This document shows, piece by piece, positions 24,986 through 32,233 of a stretch of 32,233 bases of DNA. The stretch's first letter is position 1. Each line of letters begins with the position of its first letter. The stretch is from contig WQYA01000020.1 of NCBI GenBank assembly GCA_009781495.1, forward strand, positions 1 to 32,233. Reading direction: 5' to 3'. The DNA comes from Cystobacterineae bacterium (GTDB lineage: Bacteria > Myxococcota > Myxococcia > Myxococcales > Myxococcaceae). The translations under genes were made by a program, and so were the position numbers. The notes below the pieces were generated by a model. That model was given only the letters and a program-made list of their open reading frames with translations, was not told the DNA's origin and did not search any database.

Positions 24986-27061
24986 CTATTGCTGAATCAC
25001 CAGCTGCCCTAGGCTTTGAACTACCCCTGAACCTATGAGTTCCTGGCTATCCTCATCCTCTACCCCCCAACAACGCAGCGCGCCGTCGGCCTCCAAAGCA
25101 CAGGAATGATCCAGACCCGCAGCTATGGCTACCACCGCACTGAGGTCCTCGGGGACATCTGCCTGATCATATCCATAACCACTGTCTCCCCAACAATGCA
25201 CAGTACCCTCCGCTTGCAAAGCACACGTGTGCGTCTCACCCGCAGCAACGGCCACCACCTCGCTGAGGCCTTCTGGAATGTCCAGCTGACCAAAGAAATA
25301 GTCTCCCCAACAACGGAGTATGCCGTCGGCCTGCAAGGCGCAGGTGTGCCACCCGCCCGCAGCTATGGCCACCACCTCGCTTAAGTCCTCTGGGACGTTT
25401 GTCTGGCCATAGGAATTGTTCCCCCAACAAAGCACGGTGCCATTCGCTCGCAAGGCGCAGCTGTGGTATCCGCCCGCAGCTATGGCTGCCGCGCTCAAGT
25501 AGGGTGGAACGTCCAGTTGGCCGGTTAAATTCCTCCCCCAACAAGATATGGCGCCGTCGTCCTTCAAGGCGCAGGTGTGGTACCAGCCCGTTACAACGGC
25601 TGCCACGTTGCTTAAGTTGTCGGGAATATCTTCCGCCTCCTTATCCTCATCGCTATCCAACTCCCAACAACGTACCGTGCCCCCAGCCTCTAAGACGCAA
25701 ACCTGATTTAAAATAGCTGCGATGGCTGTCACATGGCTTAAATTCTCCAGGAGCTCTGTTCTGCGCTCCGCGCCCGTCCACAACTCCCAACAACGCACCG
25801 TGCCCTCCGCCTGCAAGGCGCAAACATAATCATCGAGCATTGCAATGCTTCCACGCAGAGCTGCCCCAGCCCAGCAGCCCCCCGCGGGGTGGGGACTGCC
25901 CACCGTGTTGTCTCGGAGTTGGGAGGTTAACACTTGACGGCCCACCATGGCGTCACGGCCCAAAACCGCCGAAGGCATCACCCTATCCATGGGAAACAAG
26001 GGGGCCATGTTCGTCAAAACGGTTTGAAAAGCATAGGCGGGGGCGCTGGAGATGCCCCCCCTGCTGTCCTCTACCGTCCAATGGGCCGTATATTCACCCG
26101 GCCAAAAGGGGTTGCTAGGGTGGTTGCTTAGAGCGCAACGGAAACCTGCCTCATTTCCACTCACGCCTCCAGGGCACAGTGTGCTGATGGCGCCCGTGCT
26201 GCTCGCATAAAACGCAGGGGCTTGAATGCGATGCTCACCCAACAACTCAATGGCTTTGCAGTCATTCGAAAACTGCGCATGCGTCAAAACAGGCCAAAAA
26301 GGAGACAGTGGTTGACAAATGCCTTCTTCGCACGCTTCGCCTGCGTCACAACTGACTTCGGCGCAGGGGTCGACGCATATGCCCTCCCGGCACACCTCGC
26401 CTGCGTCACAGCTGACTTCGGCGCAGGGGTCGACGCATATGCCCTCCCGGCACACCTCGCCTGCGCCACAGCTAACGTCGGCGCAGGGGTCGACGCATAT
26501 GCCCTCCCGGCATACCTCACCTGCGCCACAACTAACGTCGGCGCAGGGGTCGACGCATATGCCCTCCCGGCACACCTCGCCTGCGCCACAACTAACGTCG
26601 GCGCAGGGGTCAACGCATATGCCCTCCCGGCACACCTCGCCTGCGTCACAGCTGACTTCGGCGCAGGGGTCGTCCGGCTTGGAGGTTATAGGCTTAGCGT
26701 TAACAATGTAGATCATGTTAATATTATGGCTACCCTTGGCGACTTCATAGACGCCGGGGCCCGGAATGTGGGCGAGGGTATATTCGCCGCTGCTTTGGAT
26801 GAGCAGGTTAAAGCTGTAGGCCGTTCCATCCGCCAAAGCTGCCACCGTCAAAATACAGTCGTCTTTTTGCTTGCTGTCCCACTCAAAGCCAATACCCATG
26901 GCTGCAGCGTCCTGGCTGTGCGCATTGCTGGCAATTTTAATGGCGCCTTTCTGCTTGGTGAGCGCCTGCGCCTCATTTTTGGAAATAGAAACAACGTTGA
27001 GGTTTGCCGCAAACGCAACTCCCCCAAGGAGTGCCCCTAAAACGAAAACATATTTCTTCAT
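24986..27061 (-). CDS. Secreted protein with Cys-rich tandem repeats and RCC1 repeats
   Basis: This looks like a secreted or surface protein, possibly for binding or adhesion. ATG 27061 (MKKYVFVLGALLGGVAFA) has AAGGG six bases upstream and gives a clean signal peptide in a 691-residue protein. After about 110 residues of strand-rich sequence come six tandem 20-residue modules, CA[DE]VSC[GD]AGEVCREGICVD, each with four cysteines, encoded by six 60-base repeats (26309-26668). A middle domain follows, with Ig-like hints (HWTVEDSRGGISSAPAYAF). The C-terminal part has seven RCC1-type blades of about 40 residues, each with an (A)xxHxCAL...G.(v/l)xCWG pattern and two cysteines. The architecture is typical of myxobacterial secreted proteins. 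GGG codons and G runs are common. The last blade ends the protein, with no anchor or sorting signal seen. Confidence 0.85.
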   Translation of the reverse strand: MKKYVFVLGALLGGVAFAANLNVVSISKNEAQALTKQKGAIKIASNAHSQDAAAMGIGFEWDSKQKDDCILTVAALADGTAYSFNLLIQSSGEYTLAHIPGPGVYEVAKGSHNINMIYIVNAKPITSKPDDPCAEVSCDAGEVCREGICVDPCADVSCGAGEVCREGICVDPCADVSCGAGEVCREGICVDPCADVSCGAGEVCREGICVDPCAEVSCDAGEVCREGICVDPCAEVSCDAGEACEEGICQPLSPFWPVLTHAQFSNDCKAIELLGEHRIQAPAFYASSTGAISTLCPGGVSGNEAGFRCALSNHPSNPFWPGEYTAHWTVEDSRGGISSAPAYAFQTVLTNMAPLFPMDRVMPSAVLGRDAMVGRQVLTSQLRDNTVGSPHPAGGCWAGAALRGSIAMLDDYVCALQAEGTVRCWELWTGAERRTELLENLSHVTAIAAILNQVCVLEAGGTVRCWELDSDEDKEAEDIPDNLSNVAAVVTGWYHTCALKDDGAISCWGRNLTGQLDVPPYLSAAAIAAGGYHSCALRANGTVLCWGNNSYGQTNVPEDLSEVVAIAAGGWHTCALQADGILRCWGDYFFGQLDIPEGLSEVVAVAAGETHTCALQAEGTVHCWGDSGYGYDQADVPEDLSAVVAIAAGLDHSCALEADGALRCWGVEDEDSQELIGSGVVQSLGQLVIQQ
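26309..26668 (-). repeat. Six tandem 60-base repeats coding for Cys-rich modules
   Basis: Six units of exactly 60 bases run head to tail and differ at only a few positions, except the last unit on the coding strand (26309-26368), which is more divergent. The unit is a multiple of three, so the number of modules can change without a frameshift. Other frames are open through the array on both strands for the same reason, and these are not genes. Confidence 0.92.
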
Positions 27062-27289
27062 ATATGCCCTTTTCCTAACAAGCCCCCCCGGAACCCCCCC
27101 CCTCCTCAGCCTCAAAAAATAAGTGGCTTCTACCTATGCCGCCCTCTCAAGTATTCATTCGGCCTTTGGGTTATGCAATATTTAAAGCTGAAAAGAGAGG
27201 CTAAAGTCCCCCCCCAGCAGCGCGGGCTTCATCTGCTACAAAAACGGAGGCCCCCCCCCATCGTTGGGAATAAAAAAGATAACCCCCCG
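27062..27289. other. Spacer between the RCC1 gene and pitA
   Basis: These 228 bases hold the promoter region of the RCC1 gene and the 3' end of the pit transcript. Runs of C8 and C9 lie near 27210 and 27251-27259. No good terminator or promoter pair was found. Confidence 0.4.
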
Positions 27290-28309
27290 CTATGAGAAGA
27301 GTTTCATGCACAAAAAGGACATGAGGGCGCTCAACGGCAAAGTGAATATCCACGCTATAACAATGTTGCCGGCCACACCCCAGCGTACGGCGGAGAGGCG
27401 TTTTTGGGCGCCTACACCCATAATGGCGGCGTTGATGCAATGGGTGGTGGAGACGGGGATGCCCATTTGGCTTGCGGCCAAAATGGTGAGGGCGCCGCTG
27501 GTTTCGGCTGCAAACCCCTGCAGGGGGCTGATGCGGATGATTTTGCTGCCCATGGTGCGTATAATCCGCTTGCCGCCCGCCATGGTGCCTGCAGCAATGG
27601 CGCTGGCGCATATGAGGATAACCCAGAGGGGGACATGCCCGTTGCTTGCCGGCACCATCCACTGCGGCAGAATGCTGGGGTAGCTCAAAACGAAAGAAGT
27701 GAGGGCCAGCGTAATCACCCCCATCACCTTTTGAGCGTCATTGCTGCCGTGGCTGAAGGCCATGGCCGCAGCAGAAACCAGTTGCATCCGCCGGGAGGCC
27801 TTTTGTACCTGGTTGGAGCGCATGTGGCGAACCATCCACGTCAACCCTACCATCACCCAGAAGGCCAGGAAAAAGCCCATGAGGGGGGCGGCTACCAGGG
27901 GGAGTAATACCTTTTTGAGTAGGGCGGACCAATAAAACCCCCCCGTCCCCGCGTGGGCTACCACCGCCCCCGCTAACCCCCCTATGAGGGCATGAGAGGA
28001 GGAGGAGGGTATGCCGAAATACCACGTAATGAGGTTCCATGCCGAGGCGCCCAGCAAAGCCGAAAGGACGACAAGCTGGTTGACGGCAGCAGCATCCGCG
28101 AGGCCCGAAGAAATGGTATGCGCCACAGCCGTGCCCGTAACCGCACCGACAAAGTTGAGAATGGCCGCGAGAAACACGGCCGTACGTATGGGCATAACCC
28201 CCGTGGAAACCACCGTAGCAATGGCGTTGGCCGCGTCGTGAAAGCCGTTAATGTAGTCAAAAGCAATGGCGGCAACAATGACGGCCAGCAGCAAACCTGC
28301 GCTAGCCAT
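27290..28309 (-). CDS. pitA: Low-affinity inorganic phosphate permease (PiT family)
   Basis: PiT proteins import phosphate, usually as a metal-phosphate complex, with protons or sodium. The 339-residue protein has about ten membrane segments and the duplicated family signature: GFHDAANAIATVVSTG near the N-terminus (residues 22-37) and FSHGSNDAQKVMGVITLAL in the second half (about 187). The GIPSSSSHALIGGL and GIPVSTTHCINAAIMG loops are the matching repeat pair. Its start overlaps the DUF47 gene by eight bases, the usual arrangement. No pho box was recognised. Confidence 0.93.
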   Translation of the reverse strand: MASAGLLLAVIVAAIAFDYINGFHDAANAIATVVSTGVMPIRTAVFLAAILNFVGAVTGTAVAHTISSGLADAAAVNQLVVLSALLGASAWNLITWYFGIPSSSSHALIGGLAGAVVAHAGTGGFYWSALLKKVLLPLVAAPLMGFFLAFWVMVGLTWMVRHMRSNQVQKASRRMQLVSAAAMAFSHGSNDAQKVMGVITLALTSFVLSYPSILPQWMVPASNGHVPLWVILICASAIAAGTMAGGKRIIRTMGSKIIRISPLQGFAAETSGALTILAASQMGIPVSTTHCINAAIMGVGAQKRLSAVRWGVAGNIVIAWIFTLPLSALMSFLCMKLFS

Positions 28310-28946
28310 GCTTCACCGCAATGCTGGAGAGGGTTTCTGCGGCGCCGTCACAAGCGTCTATGGCGTTTTCCAGGCCTTCGAGAATTTCCTTTTTCTTCAG
28401 CAACTCTTTGAAGCCAATTTTTTCATTGGCAAACAGCTCGCTGACAGCCTGGCGAAAAATGGTGTCGGCGGCTTTTTCATGCTGGCGCGCCTGGCGGTTA
28501 ATTTCAAGCAGGGCCCCATATTCATGCTTGCGCAGGCAGCCGACGCCTTCACAAAGCAGGGCGGTAGCCTTGGTGAGGGTTTCAGAGAGGGCTTGCATTT
28601 CCCGGAAGGGGGCTTCCAGGCCATAGAGGTGGGAGGTACGTATGGCAAGGTTCATCAAATCCGTCACATCCTCCAGCTGTCCTGAGAGTTGCCTCAAATC
28701 CTCCCTGTCCAGCGGCGTGACGAAGGTTTTGGCCAAGGCCTCCTCCATTTTCAAAACCTGCACGTCCGCCAAATGCTCCAAAGCAGAAATTTTCTCCTTC
28801 ACTTCCACCAGAGGCAAAGAGGCCGGCGGAAACAAGAGGAGCAAAGCCGTGGCCGCTTCATTGCACAAGGTGGCTTGCCTTTCGAGGTTTTCATAAAAAT
28901 GGGTTTCGCGGGGTAACAGCCAACGTACAAAAGCTTGAAAGGGCAT
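28302..28946 (-). CDS. DUF47 (PhoU-like) phosphate transport regulator
   Basis: DUF47 proteins resemble PhoU and are encoded with PiT permeases, whose activity they are thought to control. The 214-residue protein is all-helical. Family motifs are the FYENLERQA start, EHLADVQVLKMEEAL (about 57-71), the FVTPLDREDLRQLSGQLEDVTDLMN stretch (about 75-99), and a matching second half with HEKAADTIFRQAVSELF and CDGAAETLSSIAVKH. ATG 28946 opens the two-gene operon, with pitA overlapping its end. Confidence 0.9.
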   Translation of the reverse strand: MPFQAFVRWLLPRETHFYENLERQATLCNEAATALLLLFPPASLPLVEVKEKISALEHLADVQVLKMEEALAKTFVTPLDREDLRQLSGQLEDVTDLMNLAIRTSHLYGLEAPFREMQALSETLTKATALLCEGVGCLRKHEYGALLEINRQARQHEKAADTIFRQAVSELFANEKIGFKELLKKKEILEGLENAIDACDGAAETLSSIAVKHG

Positions 28947-29156
28947 GAGCTGCCTATTTGCGCTGTGTATGCGCTTTTCTCAAGCGTTGTTTTCATGGGA
29001 TGGAAAAATTTTAGGAGTCATTTCTTTTTCTTATGCACGGGTTTATGGGAGGGGTTTTGAGAGGGGTATTAGGCCTGCGGCGCGGCGGTTTTAACAAAGG
29101 GTTTTTTGTTGCCCTGCCGGGCGGGGGGGGAAATGCTTTTCAACAACAGCCGTATT
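28947..29156. other. Spacer with a decayed repeat copy
   Basis: No gene is seen. The left part should carry the promoter of the DUF47-pitA operon, and the right part follows the stop of the Sel1 gene. A decayed copy of the dispersed repeat fills 29069-29131. Confidence 0.5.
29069..29131 (+). repeat. Decayed copy of the 64-base repeat unit
   Basis: The order TTAGGCCTGCGGC, GGCGGTTTTAACAA, a poly-T stretch, then GCCCTGCCGGGCGGGG matches the right-array unit (GCTGGGCCTGCGGC, GGCTGTTTTTAAAAA, then GCCCTCCCGGGCGGGG) with scattered changes. It lies about 25 bases beyond the stop of the minus-strand Sel1 gene, so it may end that transcript. This mirrors the left array, which sits just after the stop at 590. 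Confidence 0.7.
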
Positions 29157-31766
29157 TTAAAACCACTCATATGTGTTTGTTCTCATTTCCCACGCCCCTC
29201 TCCTAAGAAAGTCCTCTGCCCCCACGTGCCCCCCTTGGGCCGCTGCCTTCAGCCACTTCACCCCTGCTGCGGCATTCTTCTTGTCGGCGCTATGAAAACA
29301 CCACTTCCCCAACTCAAATTGCGCTTCCACGTGCCCCCCAAGGGCCGCCCTCCTCAACCACTTGGCCCCCTCGGCCTCTCCCCCCCCTTTGCTGGGACTG
29401 AAAAAATGTACAAACGGCTCGGCCATACCCCCCTCGGGGGCCGCCCCCTTCAGGGGCCTGCGGCCATGTATATAATATTCCCCTACTTCAAATTGCGCTT
29501 GGGTGTCCCCCCGGCGGGCCAGCGCTTTGAGTCTGTATACCTCCTCTAGGCCCAAAAGCACCTCCTGCGCACGCGCATAACCTTGCGCCGCGGACACCCT
29601 CATCCACTTCAGCCCCTCCCCCTCGTCCCTCGCTGGGCCTAAACCTCTAAAACAGCGCTCTCCCAATTCATAGGACGCTTCCTTGTGCCCCCCCTGCGCC
29701 GCGGCCTTCAGCCACTGTACCCCTAGGGCTATGTCCGGCTTCCCCCTTCGGCCTTCGAAATACCCCTTGCCCAAATCCAATTGCGCCTCCAAGTCCCCCC
29801 CACGCGCCGCCGCCTCCATCCACTTCAACCCTTCGGCTTCACTCCCCTCTGTCCCTTTGTCCCAAAAGTGCCGCCCAAGCCGGTGCTGCGCCTCCACATG
29901 CCCCCCCTGCGCCGCCTTCGTCCACCACTTCACGCTCTCCCCTTCATTCTCCTCTAGGCCGGCGCCATCAAAATAATACTCCCCAAGCGTATATTGCGCC
30001 TCTATGTCCCCTTCCTCGGCCAGCTTCCTCAGTCGCTTCGCTTCCTCCCAAAAATAAAGAAAACGACGCGCTCCCTCGTGCCCCCTCCTGGCCGCCCTCC
30101 GCATCCACTTTAACCCTTCCGCTTCGCCCCCCCCCTTGCCCTCCCTACAGAGTTTCCCAAGGCGGTATTGCGCCTCCACATGCCCCCCCTGCGCCGCCAC
30201 CTTCATCCACTTGCAGGCCTCCTCACCCCCCGGCCCCTCACTTTCCTCGTCCATTCGGGCATAGGCCTGCCCCAAACGGTATTGCGCTGCGGCACTCCCC
30301 TTCCGGGCCAAGGCCTTCAGCCCCCTCAACTCTTTGAGTTTTTCAAGCAGCTTCCCCGCCTCCCAACTCCCCTGCTTCGCGGCCTTCCTCAGCCACTTTT
30401 CCGCCTCCCTTTCATCCTTCCCCACCTTGCGGCCTTCAAAATACCACTGCCCCAGCGTGTGCTGCGCTTCCTTGTCCCCCCCCTGCGCCGCCGCCTTCAC
30501 CCACCGGACGCCTTCTGCAAAATTCTCCTCCACCCCTCTGCCTTCGGCATACATTTGGCCGAGTTTGTGCTGCGCCTCCACATGCCCCCCCTGCGCCGCC
30601 GCCTCCATCCACTTCGCCGCCTCCCTTTCGTCCTTGGCTACCCCACAAGCATTGGAATACCTCTGGGCCATTTCAAATTGCGCCTCCCTATGCCCCCCCT
30701 GCGCCGCCGCCTCTACCCACTTCGCCGCCTCCCTTTCGTCCCTCGCCAGGCTTCCATTTTTGGAATATTCCTCGGCAAACCTGTATTGCGCTGCCACATG
30801 CCCCCCCTGCGCTGCCTTCTGCAACCACCTGGCCCCCTCTAGCTCGTCCTTCGCTAGCCCACGTCTGGAAAAATAGCTCAGCCCAAGCTTCCATTGTACG
30901 GCCGGGTCCCCCTCCGGGGCCAGCTTTTTGAGACGCTCGGCTTCCGCTATGTCCGCAAGCAGCTTCCGCGCCTCCTTGTGCCCCCCCGCTGCCGCCGCCT
31001 TCAGCCACTTCACCGCTTCGGCTTCATCTGCCTTTACCCCTCGGCCATATAAACAGCTGCGCCCCAACTCAAATTGCGCTCGGGCATCCCCCCCTTGCGC
31101 CAGCCGGCTGAATTGCTCCGCCTTTATGGCCCACTGGAAAAAAACCTTCGCCCGCTCATAGCCCCCTTCGGCGGACTTCTTCAGCCACTCTAAACCTTCT
31201 GCCTCCCCCTCTGGCCCCCCTATTCGGCCCCTTAAATAGAGCGTTCCTAGGCGGTGTTGCGCTTCGGCATGCCCACTTTCTGCCAATACCCGAAGGTCGT
31301 CCACTGGCTCGGCTTCCTCCCCCTCCAGTAGGTGGCCCTCTAAATACCACCCCCCCATGTGGCGTTGCGCGTCGGTATGCCCTTGCTTCGCCGCCAGGCG
31401 AAACCACTTCACCGACTCCAATCCATTCTCCTGTAGCCCATAGCCGTAGAAATATAACAGCCCCAGTACATATTGCGCCTCTATATCCCCCCCCTGGGCT
31501 GCCCTCCCTACCCACTTTGCCCCCTCCGTCTCGTCCTCGGGTAACCCCTCTAGGCCATAAAAATAACACTCCCCAAGCTTCCGTTGCGCGGACGTGTCCC
31601 CCATTTGGGCCAAGGCTTTGAGACGCTCCACCCCCCCCTCTGGGAGGGGCTGCGCTTCAGAAGTCTTCTCCTCCGTCTGAGGAATGGGAGGCCCCAAAGG
31701 AGGCTTTGTGCAAGCCGACAGAGAAAACATGCCCAGCACCACCCACTTCCACAAACGCATTTTCAT
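29157..31766 (-). CDS. Large Sel1-repeat lipoprotein
   Basis: Sel1 repeats are TPR-like helical pairs that scaffold protein interactions. ATG 31766 gives MKMRLWKWVVLGMFSLSAC, a lipoprotein signal with lipobox LSAC (Cys19), in an 869-residue protein. After a Pro/Glu-rich spacer come about 18 full repeats of roughly 36 residues (GHVEAQHxLGxxYxxGxGVxxDxxEAxKWxxxAAQG). Groups of 4, 1, 5, 2, 4 and 2 repeats are separated by five shorter helical linkers that end in a RLKxLAxxGD-like motif, which also occurs before repeat 1. The second-last full repeat has an insertion with GGMAEPFVHFFSP. The 'AAQGGH' turn is often encoded with GGG GGG, so about ten G7 or G8 runs lie in frame. Its client is unknown. 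No secretion or effector genes are adjacent. Confidence 0.88.
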   Translation of the reverse strand: MKMRLWKWVVLGMFSLSACTKPPLGPPIPQTEEKTSEAQPLPEGGVERLKALAQMGDTSAQRKLGECYFYGLEGLPEDETEGAKWVGRAAQGGDIEAQYVLGLLYFYGYGLQENGLESVKWFRLAAKQGHTDAQRHMGGWYLEGHLLEGEEAEPVDDLRVLAESGHAEAQHRLGTLYLRGRIGGPEGEAEGLEWLKKSAEGGYERAKVFFQWAIKAEQFSRLAQGGDARAQFELGRSCLYGRGVKADEAEAVKWLKAAAAGGHKEARKLLADIAEAERLKKLAPEGDPAVQWKLGLSYFSRRGLAKDELEGARWLQKAAQGGHVAAQYRFAEEYSKNGSLARDEREAAKWVEAAAQGGHREAQFEMAQRYSNACGVAKDEREAAKWMEAAAQGGHVEAQHKLGQMYAEGRGVEENFAEGVRWVKAAAQGGDKEAQHTLGQWYFEGRKVGKDEREAEKWLRKAAKQGSWEAGKLLEKLKELRGLKALARKGSAAAQYRLGQAYARMDEESEGPGGEEACKWMKVAAQGGHVEAQYRLGKLCREGKGGGEAEGLKWMRRAARRGHEGARRFLYFWEEAKRLRKLAEEGDIEAQYTLGEYYFDGAGLEENEGESVKWWTKAAQGGHVEAQHRLGRHFWDKGTEGSEAEGLKWMEAAARGGDLEAQLDLGKGYFEGRRGKPDIALGVQWLKAAAQGGHKEASYELGERCFRGLGPARDEGEGLKWMRVSAAQGYARAQEVLLGLEEVYRLKALARRGDTQAQFEVGEYYIHGRRPLKGAAPEGGMAEPFVHFFSPSKGGGEAEGAKWLRRAALGGHVEAQFELGKWCFHSADKKNAAAGVKWLKAAAQGGHVGAEDFLRRGAWEMRTNTYEWF

Positions 31767-31865
31767 CGCTGTTTTCCAAACACAGAGGGAGGCCGTGCCC
31801 GCATGGCACAACAGGATGTGTGCGACAATAGCTCATTTCAGCTGCCTGGTGGGGGTTCTCTTTTT

Positions 31866-32219
31866 GGGGCCTGCGGCCCGGCTGTTTTTTAAAACGGTTT
31901 TTCTGCCCTCCCGGGCGGGGGGGTATTGCTGGGCCTGCGGCCCGGCTGTTTTTAAAAACAATTCTTCTGCCCTCCCGGGCGGGGGGGTATTGCTGGGCCT
32001 GCGGCCCGGCTGTTTTTAAAAACAATTCTTCTGCCCTCCCGGGCGGGGTTTTTGGTGCTGGGCCTGCGGCCCGGGCATTTCCGCTGCGCGGGCGCTGTAG
32101 GTTTCGCCTGCCGGCGAGTCACTTTTTTGTGTGACAAAAAAGTAACCAAAAAAACACCCTCCGGGGCTCTGCGAGGCCCCCTATCGGGGTTGGGGCATTG
32201 CAGTTAGCCCCCCCTTCAC
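31866..32219 (+). repeat. Right modular repeat array, pointing right
   Basis: Four units begin at 31867, 31931, 31995 and 32060 (period 64-65 bases). Each has the palindrome GGGCCTGCGGCCC, in most units then CTGTTTTTAAAAA, and GCCCTCCCGGGCGGGG. The last unit is followed by a CCGCTGCGCGGGCG segment, GTAGGTTTCGCCTG, CCGGCGAGTC, the poly-T/A palindrome at 32121-32143 and ACACCCTCCGGGGC (32154 on). It is the inverted counterpart of the left array, which has two units. The array starts about 100 bases upstream of the divergent Sel1 gene. Confidence 0.88.
32121..32143. repeat. Perfect AT-rich palindrome inside the right array
   Basis: Arms ACTTTTTTGT (32121-32130) and ACAAAAAAGT (32134-32143) flank GTG. 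This is the reverse complement of the site at 419-441. Confidence 0.8.
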
Positions 32220-32233
32220 TCTCCCCTCTACTA

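Noticed and set aside
26309-26668. CRISPR-like array
   Set aside because: The units are contiguous with no unique spacers, and they encode regular Cys modules in frame.
26222-27040. Plus-strand frame of 272 codons across the Cys-repeat region
   Set aside because: It is open only because the 60-base repeats are a multiple of three. The minus strand has the signal peptide, ribosome-binding site and recognisable domains.
31866-32143. CRISPR-like or coding repeats in the right array
   Set aside because: Units are back to back without spacers. The short frames read through palindromes and match no protein family.
1-32219. Circular molecule suggested by the identical 66-base ends
   Set aside because: The two copies diverge directly after the 66 bases, and the same sequence recurs inverted near 396. 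A dispersed repeat explains this better than circular overlap.
1-32233. tRNA, rRNA or riboswitch genes
   Set aside because: No cloverleaf with a TTCRA loop, no rRNA sequence and no FMN or glycine riboswitch core was recognised. A covariance search could still find something I missed.

Overview
The window looks like chromosomal DNA from a Gram-negative bacterium with aerobic or microaerobic respiration. A Myxococcota or deltaproteobacterial relative is my best guess. The basis is a complete Alternative Complex III operon, many lipoproteins, a secreted protein joining Cys-rich repeats to RCC1 repeats, a large Sel1-repeat lipoprotein, and an rpiB-glyA-nrdR-ribD gene order. This is inference from gene content; no rRNA or tRNA gene was seen.

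Layout. (1) 1-589 has no gene. It holds a hairpin, a possible insertion-sequence end, and a GC-rich repeat array pointing left. (2) 590-2394 (minus) encodes two envelope proteins of unknown function. The second has a lipoprotein signal that is out of frame by one base at a G6 run. (3) 2955-11723 (minus) is a continuous respiratory operon: diheme cytochrome c, membrane protein, actA, actB, actC, actD, actE, actF. Several junctions overlap as ATGA. It should encode a quinol oxidase complex that passes electrons to a soluble cytochrome c or directly to a terminal oxidase, which is not encoded here. (4) 12012-12806 has a conserved-looking small protein divergent from thioredoxin. (5) 12867-21676 (minus) is a twelve-gene run: yceD, rpmF, fabH, fabD, fabG, acpP, fabF, rpiB, a small lipoprotein, glyA, nrdR, ribD. 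It joins fatty acid synthesis to ribosome, pentose, one-carbon and flavin functions. plsX, usually between rpmF and fabH, is absent. (6) 21885-24831 (plus) has a metallophosphoesterase, a TatA-type protein, branched-chain aminotransferase and an HXXEE membrane protein. (7) 24986-31766 (minus) has the RCC1/Cys-repeat protein, a DUF47-PitA phosphate uptake pair and the Sel1-repeat lipoprotein. (8) 31866-32219 is a second repeat array pointing right.

The oddest features are the outward-facing modular repeats near both ends, with decayed copies at about 2712-2786 and 29069-29131, and the abundance of G/C homopolymers. The G runs lie inside the coding sequence of the Sel1 protein, RibD and the first lipoprotein, but are far scarcer in the act and fab genes. 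Nothing here is clearly a new defence or mobile system. The two genes in front of actA, the supra-repeat layout of the Sel1 protein and the repeat family are the best leads.
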